A stretch of DNA of 64,000 bases from Ottelia alismoides (taxonomy: Eukaryota; Streptophyta; Magnoliopsida; Alismatales; Hydrocharitaceae): contig JAZKJV010003281.1 of assembly GCA_037367405.1 (NCBI GenBank), positions 1 through 64,000 of the forward strand. Direction: 5' to 3'. Shown here piece after piece: positions 10,601 to 22,600 of the stretch. Positions within the stretch are counted from its first letter, which is position 1. Each line of letters starts with the position of its first letter. Made by a program: the position numbers and the translations under genes. The notes beneath the pieces are model-generated. The model saw only the letters and a program-made list of their open reading frames with translations, searched no databases and was not told the DNA's origin.

Positions 10601-13600
10601 TGTGCTTCTGAAGGTGGTGCTCTCTGCGATTCCCATCCACTTCATGTCTACGCATCTTATGCCAGTTGGTATTCGTGCACGACTTGAGATACTTATGAGG
10701 AGATTCTTGTGGGATAAAAGTGGCCAGGACACTGCGAAAATGCACGTGGTAGATTGGGAGACTATTACCCTTCCGAAGGGTGAAGGTGGTCTCGGGGTCA
10801 GACGTCTTGATGCATTGAATGAGGCCTTGTTGCTGAAAGTGGGTGAGCAGGATCTGGGGGAGCAGTGTAGACCTCTGCACTGATCTCATCCGTCGGATTT
10901 ATGCGGTGAACGATACCTCGTTGGTGAGAAATGCATGTGGCCTTACACCCTCCCCTTTCTGGAAGGGCATCATTGCGACCCTCCCGCGTTTTTGTGGGCT
11001 TTTCAAGCCGATTTTGGGCAATGGAGAGTCCTTTACTTTTTGGACGGATGTTTGGACAAATGGTGGTGCGCGTTCTGCACGCTTTCCACGCTTGTTTGCT
11101 TTGGCAGCTGATCGTGACGCGCGGGTTGCCTCCTGCTAGGGAGACGGTAACTGGATGTCGTTGTTTTGTGCGAGCTTTTCGGACCAGCGCTTGGAGGAAT
11201 TTCTCCTGCTGCTAGACTTCTTGAGGGCTTTTGGTGGCCCGTCTGGGGAACGAGACCACTAGGTGTGGAGAGGGGGTTCATTCTCGGTCAAGAAAGCCTA
11301 TGCGACGATCTGCAGGTGACCTCCCTCGCAATCGGCTGACCTGGTTAGGGATTGCCATTTCATGTGGGGACTGGGCCTCCTTGGGAGGATTGGATTCTTC
11401 TTGTGGCTCTTTAGGAGAAAGAGACTAATGACGAGAGATCGCTGTACTAGACTGCTTGGATCAATCTCTGACTGATGCCTCCTTTGTGGCAACGAAATTA
11501 AATCTATTGAGTATCTCTTCTTCTTGTGTCAGGAATCGAGGTCTATTTGGGAGGGCTCGGCTCTCGACTGTGTGAGAACGTCAAGCCTAATCTCATTCTA
11601 CGAGTCCCTCTACAGCGGCATACATCACCCAAGGAGAGAGTTGCTCCGCCCTTTAGCCTCCGTGTAGGCCATCTGGTTGGCTAGGAATGCTTTGTTGTTT
11701 GAGGGATAGAGGTTTTATAGGGAAAATGTTTTCATCCAGGTGGCGAGGCTGTTGGAGGGCTGGCTCCTGTAACTTTCTCTTTTTCCTGTACTTCTTTCTT
11801 ACTTCTTAATAAATCTCTGGAACGGGCACCATCGAGTGTTTCCCCCTTTTTTGGGCTAAAAAAATTTAGATAAGTTTTGGTGATTTATCCCTTGATTTCA
11901 TAATTTGAGATTGATATAGAAATTTATAGCGGTCTGCTTTCAAGGAAAGTTTCCCTTCTAAAGTTGTGCTAAATTGTTTTAGCTTTGCTCAGTGTTTCAC
12001 AACAAACCTTATTTGGCGGTGTCTGCTACTACACATTTGTTACAAGTTGGATTTGGGTTAATATGCATTTAATTCCTAATTTTAACTGATTGTTCTTGGT
12101 CAAAAGTGTCTTAACCTTATTTGCTTTCATCAGTATCGAACTTTGTATGCTTAGGTGTTGTCATGTGAGGTTGTAGTAGGCTAGTAGCAACTATATTAGT
12201 CCTATGTTGTTATTTGAATTGATTTTGAATCCGATTGTTGTTAGTTTGCTTATCCTTAGTTGTAATCTAGGTTTAAGAAAGCGGCATGCGTATGCGTTCA
12301 GACAAGTCACCATATGCTGAATAAGCTGTTTGCTGGGATATATGCGGTTCTGAGCAGTTTTCTATTAATAACATAACTAACGAATTGTTGTAACAATGTG
12401 GAGTAAAAGAAGATCCAAGAAAAAGGGTTCATGTTTGATGGTTGAGTAGATGCTTTTAATTGCCTAACATTTAATCACAAAAAAATCTAGCCATAAAATC
12501 TTTATATATTAAATGATCCATAATAACAGAACTTCAATACACATACATGCACTACATGAGCAAAACCTCAATCGACTTATATTAAAATATTTGACGATAC
12601 ATTACATATACTCATGAAAATAATACTTGAGTAAAACATAAAGCATTACATATACATAATGGTATAATGCATTGCAATTATATGCAAATGCATTCCATAG
12701 TCTTACAATTGAATGGAGGAAGAGGCAGTGCTACAAAAGTAAGCACCTGAATGTGAGGATTTGAGAATTGGAGCTGCTGGTGCAGTATGCGGGGCATATG
12801 TGATCCTTATATGCAGGGAAGGTGCATAATGTACCAGTTCATAAAATCGGTTCGATCTGCATGCTGCATGGGCATATGCGGCCGCATATGCATCCCGTGC
12901 AGCCGATTTCATGAACACTGGTTGTAATATTTAGATTCCAGTAATTCGTTGTTCTGATATCCGTTGCATGCTTCATTTGATCTATCTTGTTGCGTATGAC
13001 ACCATTGCTTTATTTAGGTTCGATAAGCTGTAGGCTATCCTTGACAATGGAATCCTATAGCTAATTGTGTCATGAGTGAGAAGACCTGATCAGATATGCT
13101 GAATACTGATCACTGATCTGGTTAGAGATAGGTGAGGCGAGTTGCATAAGATCCACCCCCTTAGCCACCCACACCAGTCTGTTCTCTCACGCCAACACTC
13201 ATGCCAACACATCTCCTAATTTGCACTTTCACTTCATACAAATATTTTCCTGTGCATTGCACGGGCTAGCAGCACTGTATATTGACTTCTCATCACAAAA
13301 GGAATCACATATAAATTCAAATTTTGCACAAAGAATTTTCATTGGCATTGGAATTCCACCAAAGACCTCATTCACATGATATTATCATCTTAGAGGAACA
13401 AAGCCTCGCTCACAATGCAATTCCTCATTTCATTGTGACACATCTGGGAATGAGGAATTTCTTCATGGAATTTGTGTAGAATATAGGACATCCCCATGTC
13501 CAGAAATTAGCGAGACATCTGGGAATTTCTTCCAAAGTCATGTTCTAATTGAACTTCTGATTGCTGCATATCCATAACCTATAATTGATGTAATTTACAA

Positions 13601-16600
13601 ATACCACATTACCACACAAAGAATGGACAAGTCATATCGAGTACCCACTATATTACATTTATTCCACACAATTGCACTAGCATTGTGTTCACAAAATATC
13701 TCTCGAGGACCACCTTGATATGGATCTCGGAATGTCCTATAATGTAATATCATCGCCACTGCGAATGAAATTCATGCGCTGTGTTGTGAGGAGGAGCGAC
13801 TGGGAGAATAAATCGGGGGGCATCTTTAGGGAAAGTAGAGGTCGGAGGAGGATGGGAGACGGTGGCAAAATCTGGGAGGGTTTGGGGGTGTGGGGGTGTG
13901 AGGGAGGTGCGGTAAGGAGAGGGTGTGCGGGGGAAGGGCAAGCAGAGAGAGTCGAGTATGAGGGAGGAGGGGGGCTAGCGGTGGTCGAGGTTGACAAGGC
14001 AGGAGGATGAAGGGGCGGCAAAGTTTGGTGGGAAATGTGAGGGAGGAGAGGGAACTTGATGCAGCGTGACCCCAAATTATAGGGCCACAACTATTTAATT
14101 AAATAATTATCAATTTTATTGACGTTTTTAGCGGTCGTATTGGTCTAATTAAATAATTGAGATCGCCTGTGATCTCAACGTTTATTTCGTAGAGTTTAAA
14201 TGTAATTCGGGTCAATTAAATAATTTAGAGTCCAATTAAGGTAGTTAGAGGTCAATTAGGATTAAATTAGTTGTTAATTTGATTTATTTACTATTTTTGT
14301 AAACCCTCTCTCCTATATAAAGAGAGGGTAGGCCATTGTTTTAGGGAGTCAAGTATGAATTAAAAATTGAGTTTATCTCATATTATCCCTCTCTCTCCTT
14401 TCTCCCTCCACGCGATCTCCGTGGTTCCCCTTCTTCAATCCCTCGTTACCGACGAGTTCTTCTCCTCAACCCCTCCAATTTCTCTTCTCAACCCTTCAAT
14501 TTCTTCCACCAAAAATCCACCCAAAAAAATTATTATTTTTCGTCTACGCCGATTCCGATCCGCATCAATTGGTATCAGAGCATGGATTTCGAATCGTTCC
14601 TACGATTCGACGATCCGATCGACTATTGGTGTGCGAAGTTCGGTCTCCGCCGCCCTTCTCGTGATCCGCATCGCTCAAAGAAGTTCCATCAGCGTCTTAT
14701 CTCATGCATCAAGGTGCACGCATGGTTGGACGCACAAATCGATGAAGATTCGCTCGGCAACGACAAAATTCAGATCATAGAAGCTGCTGGGCAACCTAGT
14801 TTTGATCAAGAAAACGAAGGTATTTTCATTCATACCGAAGGTTTATTTGATACAATAATAATACAAGATGAAGAGGAAGACTTGGGACCCATCTTCGACG
14901 AAGGTCCTATGGGAGAAAAATACGAAAATCTCGATCTTTTTGCAATCGATGTTGCTGTCCAGAACGTTCCAGATCCGCTGTCTTCACCGATAACAGCCCC
15001 GATGCCCGCCTCAGGCCAAGCGTAGCCCAACGACGGCAAGCCCGCACCCCTGGGGCCCCTTCGCACTCCGCCACCGACTCCGCCAGCACCCGCTACCCCC
15101 ACCGTCGCAACGCCTGCGGACGCAAACCCCACCTCCAGTCGATCCTCCCTGTCGCGGCCTCGCGCGCGACCTGCTCAGCCCAATGTGTCGTCTGCACCGC
15201 CTGGGCAATGCGCCGCCGCTCCCCCCGTTCGTCGTCGTGCCCCCGCAGTACCTCCAGTGCCGCAGTGCAGGCTCACGAGAGCGCCGCCTCCCTCCCCCCG
15301 CAACTGGCCACACCCTCGCGCCCTCCCCTCGCCGCCCCTCCGCCAGTGGTCACCCCCGCCCACTTATCGTGGTGCAGCCCCGCATAGCCAGGCGGCTCTC
15401 CCGCCTCCTGCGCGAGAAGAATGGGGTCGTATGGACCCCCGCCAGCGACGCCACCGCTGCCTCTTACTGATGGAGGAAGCCCTAGCGGGTGGTATCTCAA
15501 TCACCGGAACCGAATCCCACAATTTTAGGGATTTGGGGTGGAAGTGGAAAAATTACAAAATGAAATTTCCAAAAATATTTATTTGCAGAAAGGTCCAAGG
15601 CTATAGAAATGTGAGGAAAATTGAAGGGGTACGAAAATTGCAGTGGTACCCTCCAATTGGAAAAAACTATAAACGTAATGTTGAAGATGATCCCATGGGA
15701 GGAAATTGAAGCCCCATTCAAGGATGATTTCTCCAACTATCCACCTACGTCACGCAATTCGTCAGGAGCCGAATTTTTAAAGCGGTGGAGAGTTGATGCA
15801 GCGTGACCCCAAATTATAGGGCCACAACTATTTAATTAAATAATTATCAATTTTATTTACGTTTTTAGCGGTCGTATTGGTCTGATTAAATAATTGAGAT
15901 CGCCTGTGATCTCAACGTTTATTTCGTAGAGTTTAAATGTAATTCGGGTCAATTAAATAATTTAGAGTCCAATTAAGGTAGTTAGAGGTCAATTAGGATT
16001 AAATTAGTTGTTAATTTGATTTATTTACTATTTTTGTAAACCCTCTCTCCTATATAAAGAGAGGGTAGGCCATTGTTTTAGGGAGTCAAGTATGAATTAA
16101 AAATTGAGTTTATCTCATATTATCCCTCTCTCCTTTCTCCCTCCACGCGATCTCCGTGGTTCTCCTTCTTCAATCCCTCGTTACCGACGAGTTCTTCTCC
16201 TCAACCCCTCCAATTTCTCTTCTCAACCCTTCTATTTCTTCCACCAAAAATCCACCCAAAAAAATTATTATTTTTCATCTACGCCGATTCCGATCCGCAT
16301 CAGAACTGAGGGTGATGATGGAGCGGAGGTTGTTGGCCTTGACAAGGTTGATCTTGGGGATTGGGGGGGGGGTTACATTTGGTTCTAAAGTGGTTTCGGC
16401 AAGGCTTAACGACAGGGTTCTTGGTGGAGGTGAGGAGGGTGGACTCAATGGAAGATGGATGGCCTCGGGGAGGTGGAGGTGAGTTCATCAGCGACCTTAG
16501 AGGGGAGGGCTTCCAAGGAGGAGATAACATAGAAATTGTGAGGGAGAGCGACCTTAGAGGGGAGGGCTTCCAAGGAGGAGATAACATAGAAATTGTGAGG

Positions 16601-19600
16601 GAGACACGACTGTTAGGATTTAGGAATGATGGTGCTTCTACCGAGATTTTCCGTCGGAGTGCAATGCAGGGGGGGAGGGGGTCCCAGAGGGTATTTGGGG
16701 TTGTGGGACAAGGGAGTTGGGTGGGATTCCTCAGAAGTCAATGATATGCGGAGACGATGAGCGTATCAAATGCATTCAAAGGGCAAAATTGGTATGTATG
16801 GATGAAAAATTAATGGTATTGATGCCCTTTCATATATGCTGGTTTTGATTTATGATAGCTGTTATGTTTCAGACGGTTGTGGTACTTTGTGCATTTTCTT
16901 TCAATTATACAATACATGTTGAAGTGCAGCTATCAAGGCTATGATAAAGACGTGTCTCGTCTACCATGCTCATGCTTATGTTTTTGTTATGCTGTTAACA
17001 CTTCCTTTGGGCAATGTAGGTTTGCTCCTTATTTCTGCATGCCCGTGATTGCTGGACTGGATGATGATAATGTGCCTTTTATTTGCACAATGGATTGCCT
17101 TGGTGCCAAGTATGCTGACTTTGTCTATTGATTTCATTTACGCGATCTTGTGAAACTATTATGTTAGCTGAATGGGTTGCTTTCTATAGTCCGTGGTTTA
17201 ATGTGGGTAAAGTTAGCATACAAACAAAATAGCTGGAGCCTGTAGCTGTCTCCTTTTAGATGCAAGATATTGAGACGCTCAACATTGTGAAAAGGAAAGT
17301 CAATGTTAAGTTGGTTGTCTTTATTTTTGCATAAATCTATAGCAGGGGTTTCAATCCCTGGGTATGTATAAACTTACAAATTCTTCTTATTTGGAATCGT
17401 TGACTAATATCAGATTTGTAGAGTCTTTAAGCATAGTTTGACCGTGTTTGTCCATGGATGCAGCAACTTGAACAAGGAAAATGATGATGCGAAATAGTTC
17501 TCGAAATTGGAATTTTAAATATCAAATGTTCCCGTCAGTGTAGTTTTCTATTTGAAGGGCATAGATTCCGTACTCCTTTTCTGGTTAGAAAGGCAGTCCA
17601 CATGTGATCTTTGATTGGCCTTTTGTTCGAATATTCTAATGCTCCTTCGTACTAATGATCACTACCGAAAAGGCTCTATTACTATGGATAAGTAGGTTGA
17701 CTGTATCCAGTTTAGTTAGCTAAATGTATTTGGTTCATAATGCTCTCCTATGCTAATAGATTTGGTGTTGGCATGTGATAATCGGGATATTTGTTGCAGT
17801 CGTACTAATCCACAAGGCGGATCGACATCTGCTGAAGTGACCTCAGACGAAACCTCGATTATCAACAATTAACCCACAATACGAATCAAACAATAAATAT
17901 CAAAACTGTGGAGTTAAAATTTATTATAGCTCTACAACATGTGTGTATAGGTGTAAGCATGTGTAGAGGTCGAACTCAGAGAATGGTAGATGGAGGCAAA
18001 GAGTAATGTGCACAAAAATTTGTCTTTCATCTCTTGTCAATTTTTATTGTTTTTGTGGGTTTTTGATTTTTAATCTTTTTATTTTCTTTTTCTTTTTATA
18101 TTTTTATTTTTTTATAATTTTATATTCTCTGTTTGTATTTTCAAGTTTTATATTTCCTTTTTATTTATATATAGAATATAGCTCTATATAAGGCTATTTA
18201 TACTATAGAGTAATATACTTCTAAACACTAATAAATGTAAATAAAATACAAAATAAAAAATATTTTTGGATTTTAAAAAATTTTGTACTATTTTTGTAAT
18301 TTTTGAAATTTTTGCTAATTTTATCTATTTTTTAAAGTAAAAATTTCTCAAAATCAGGGATTTAATAAATATCCGAAATTGATTTGAATTTTAAAAATAA
18401 TAAATAAGGTCGAAAATTATCCAAATCAATTTTTATATACAGATAATTTTATAAAGAAAATTAAGAAACAGAAAAACATATTTTTGAATTTTTATGGAAT
18501 TTTTAGATTTTTATGAAGGATTTTGGGATTTTTTTCAATTTTAAGTTTTTCCCAATTTCTAGTGGCTTCTGGTCTGTAATTAAAATATAATAAAATAGAC
18601 TACATATATATTTTTGGAACTTTAGACACGTTTTTATATTTTTGGTATTTTATGAGCTATACAATATAAAAATAAGTTCTTTTTGATTTTTAATAAAAGA
18701 TTAAAATGGCCAAAAATGCAAAACAAATTCATGGCATGAAAGTACATGGCAAGAGGCACTTATCCCTATTTTTGCGAATTTTTAAGAGCACAATAGCTAT
18801 TTATATTAAATAAATCAAGTGCACAAAAATACATGTCCTGGCAGGGGCATATTTGCAATTAAAATAAATATCAGGGGTTCATATGCAAATGTGCCAAACG
18901 TATGCAACATTTATTTAATTTTAATATACTATTTAACAATTACAAAAACCACCATGGCTTACTTGCAATTTCACCACCTCATGTGGGACACCACGTAAGG
19001 TGATGTGGAATGGATCCAGGAGCAATTAACATAAATACATGGGCCTTTTTACAAAATTTCTAATTTATTTTAAATGTTACATTTTATTTACATATCTAAA
19101 TAATAAATACAAAAGTGGGGGAAGGATTTAGCAATTTACCCCTAAAGTGGTGCGGGCCAACGAGTGGATCTTGTTCAGTTGCCAGGCATCGCTCTCCCGT
19201 TGCATGATGACGGTTTGCGGTGGACGTCTGGGATTAGATCGCGTGGTGCGATCGAACGGTTGCGGCTCGACTCGATCCGACGTCTGTTGTAGCATCTGGA
19301 GAACGAGTAATGATCGAACGATTCTTGAGACAGGTGGAAGAACGGGGAAGCAACTCGCCTTGGGCGAGTTCGATCGAGCATTGCTGGCTCCTTCGACCTC
19401 CTCGAGTGCCACAAGCTGGTTCTTCACACGTCCCCACAGGTTCGACGAATGTCCCAGGTGCATCAAAAAGATCGGGAGGCCATCGATAGACCCCTGGATG
19501 CTTGGAGAAGAAGGGCGACCTGGAGAGCTTCATGTCGATTCAATTTGAGCCTAGGAGGGCTCCGTTGAGTGCTCAACTTGTACAGAAAAGAACACGGGCC

Positions 19601-22600
19601 GAGGGCAAACTGCCTCGACTCGGTTAGGTGTGGAATAGGTCAGAGGTGGGGCGAATGGCGATGTGCTCCGGCGAAGGTGAGGGAGGGAGCATGGAGGACC
19701 CGATCAGGAGTCGATTTGGAGTGAATGACTGGCGAAGCGAGGTGGAGAAGCGACGAGAAACAAAATGGGGGTGGTAGGATGGCCGGAGACAGGTTGAGAT
19801 ACGATGGGAACATGGTCGGAGCTTGAGAGCTCCGAGAGGCAACTTAAGCTAATCTACCTGATTAACCAACTAAAATACGAAATAAAATGTATTAAACGAA
19901 ACCTAGGACTAATTTTAAGCTAAAGAAACTAAATGGTGCAACTCAATACCTGGCTAGGCACCAAGGAGCAGAGGTGGCCGGAGTTGGTCGCCTTGGGTGT
20001 ACCTCCTCCTCCACAAGCATGCCAGCGCCTCAAGGGACCTCCCCCTGTCACGGGGATGCGTACTTGGCTGAGATGTAGGGGCTCTAAGGTTTGAAGCTGA
20101 CCAAAAAAGAAATGGAGGAAGGAGGTGGTTATTTAAGCACAAGAGGACGTAACCTTATTGACCGGATTATTGGAACGAATCGAAGCTATACACAAGTATT
20201 TGCACACTCAAATAAATAGGTATATAGATTATATAGGTATACTTATATGTATTTCATCTATGTTTTATATAGATTATTTTATTTTAAGGTATTTTCTTGG
20301 GTTTTATTTTAGCTTTATATTTTTTATAGAGTATAAATAATATATACAAGAGTATAAAAATATAAAAGAATAAATAATAAAATGATGATTTCTCCTTTTA
20401 TTTATATACATGTATTATTATATTATTTTGCCTATATATTTATATAGACTTATTTTATTTTGTGTTTTCTTTGTGGTTTTATTCTAGTTTCAACATGTAA
20501 ATATGTTATATACAAATTCATAAAAATGTAAAGTTGTGGAAAAAAATAAAGAATGAATAAATTTAATATTTTATTTGGGTATACTATAAAATGGGGGTCC
20601 AAAACCTAACCTTCACACCTTAAGTCCGAAAAATATAAAATCACCTTTATAAAATAGCTTATGAAAAGTTATATATAATTAGAGATGATTTTGATATGTT
20701 TTGAGCTTTTATTTGCAAGATATGGATATGTGATGTTGGGATTTTGACTTTTTTATTTTGTGTATAAAAAGTACATCGTATATTATTTTTGTACAAACTT
20801 AATTTTGTAGTTTTATTTACATTATTATCTGCAACTTTTGTGTTCAAAGTTTATTCATTTGATGTGTAAATAGTAAAGAATAACATGGGTGTCAAAAATG
20901 CTTTATTGAATGAACAAAATAGTTGGGTTTTTATTGTATTTTTGGCTCTTATCTCCCCCTACTTTATTCTTTGTCGACCAAATCAATTCTTGACTTGGTC
21001 TCGGGATTTAGGATCATACAATATCTTTGATATTTTATTTTTTTCTTTTCTTCTCTTTATCCTATAATTTTGACTTTAAAAAGACTGTTATTTACACAAT
21101 AAATACAATAAATGATGAATGCTAATATGTACAAAATAATGCTATTTACATACATTAGCTAGGGTTTTTAAGGCCAAAATGATAGAATAAAGGTGATGAA
21201 ATGGAGATTGATCACCCCCTGTACTTGCCTTTGCTAGTCCCTAGCAAACACTTATGCAATAAGTACAAAAAGAATAAAGAAGGAAAGAAAAAAATGATTA
21301 AATGGAATTGATTTCAATTATTAAACTTGTCTTTACAAACTCAAAGTTTGGAGCTCAGGTTAGACCTTGATGTGAGAATGTGTGTGGAACCTGGTCGAGA
21401 ACCAAATTTAAAACACAATAGCCTTTGAGAGTCACAAAACTCGGTTCAAACTACCTCAATAGCCAGGTCAGAACTAGCCTACATCATACGCAAACTCTTA
21501 TGACTATGAAGATGACTCGTATTGTGTAAGTGATAACGGCTCTCTCCAACTGAAATGACAAAAGAATTGACTTCTACAGAATGGCAACCCAATGATTCCC
21601 CAATCCAACAACTCATTCCTCGAAGGGCGGGGTATTCCCTTTTAAGTTCAAGTGGCATCCGACTCAAGAGGAGGGGATGAGGAGAAGAATGAATGGTAGC
21701 TAGTGTAGCTACCTATTTTGGGATGCATGACCAATGTAGTCAAGTCATCTAGTTGCAGGCTCACATGGTACAACTTTGGTGCTCAAGCTTGCTTATTGAT
21801 TATACAACATTTATACATACTTCGGCAGATATTTTATTTTCAATCAGACCTGTCCACTTTTTTGGAGTTTTTTTTGAAAATACTATATAGAACAACATTT
21901 ACATAATGAGTTTTTCGTCTTGAGCCAGAAGACTATCCCTCTTTTGAAGCATTATTGAAGTCCACACTTTCCTGTCGTTAGACCTCATGGCAACTGGACG
22001 GTTGGGGCACACTTCCCTCCCTAGACGAGGACGAATATTTCCACTCATATGTGTCTCAAACCAGAAAATCCATTCCCCTCACCACTCCAACTGAGTTGAG
22101 CCAAGTGAAAGGTGCAAGTGTCCAAGTTTGGTCACGACCGACAAGAGTCATGCATGTCTCAAAAAGTTCTAGTTAGTCAGTTGAGGTGACTTGAAACCAG
22201 GGTTCAGAAATTCGGCCTAGGCGGCCGCATATGCGGCCGCATATGCGGAGGCGTTACATATAGCGAACCGCATATGTACTGTGCGGTTGTTATGCGCTAA
22301 AAGCGCCTACTCGGTCCGCTTAATCCGCATATGCGGTCGCATATGCGGCCGCATATGTGATGGAACTTTTCCACCCGATTAAATTGGCCACAACCCGATA
22401 AGCCCAGAAACCCTCCGCCTAAAACCCTCGCCAACCTCCGATCTTTTCGCATCGACTCCTCCTTTCCTCCCAAAACCCTCGCGATCCTCGAACATCCCTA
22501 AACCCTCCACCTCTCCGCCTCTCCGCCTCTGGCCTGCTGCGCGGCTGCGCCCCTCCGCCTCCGGTGTTCTCCAACTGCACAGTAGCTTCTCCAACAACCC

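Larger units (their letters stand above)
14057..16302 (+). mobile_element. Young non-autonomous LTR retrotransposon, 2,246 bp
   Basis: The two LTRs, 14057-14567 (511 bp) and 15794-16302 (509 bp), start TGATGCAGC and end CGCATCA. The target duplication is GAACT (14052-14056 and 16303-16307). The primer site TGGTATCAGAGC (14570-14581), two bases after the 5' LTR, matches the initiator-tRNA-Met type. A purine-rich AAGCGGTGGAGAG precedes the 3' LTR. By eye the LTRs differ at about five positions and one 2-bp indel, roughly 99% identity, so insertion was recent. The internal region is only 1,226 bp and has no protease, RT or integrase. It must have moved with enzymes supplied in trans. It is larger than a classical TRIM, smaller than a LARD, and carries one ORF of its own. 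Confidence 0.92.

Noticed and set aside
15183..15709. 174-codon Pro-rich ORF in the young LTR element
   Set aside because: Composition-driven frame on a C-rich stretch, with the first ATG far from the leader. I do not claim it as a gene.
19147..19548. 133-codon ORF and its minus-strand shadows in the LARD LTR
   Set aside because: They lie in the GC-rich LTR block, are not kept in frame in the other LTR (33645-33962 is shorter and shifted), and resemble no protein.
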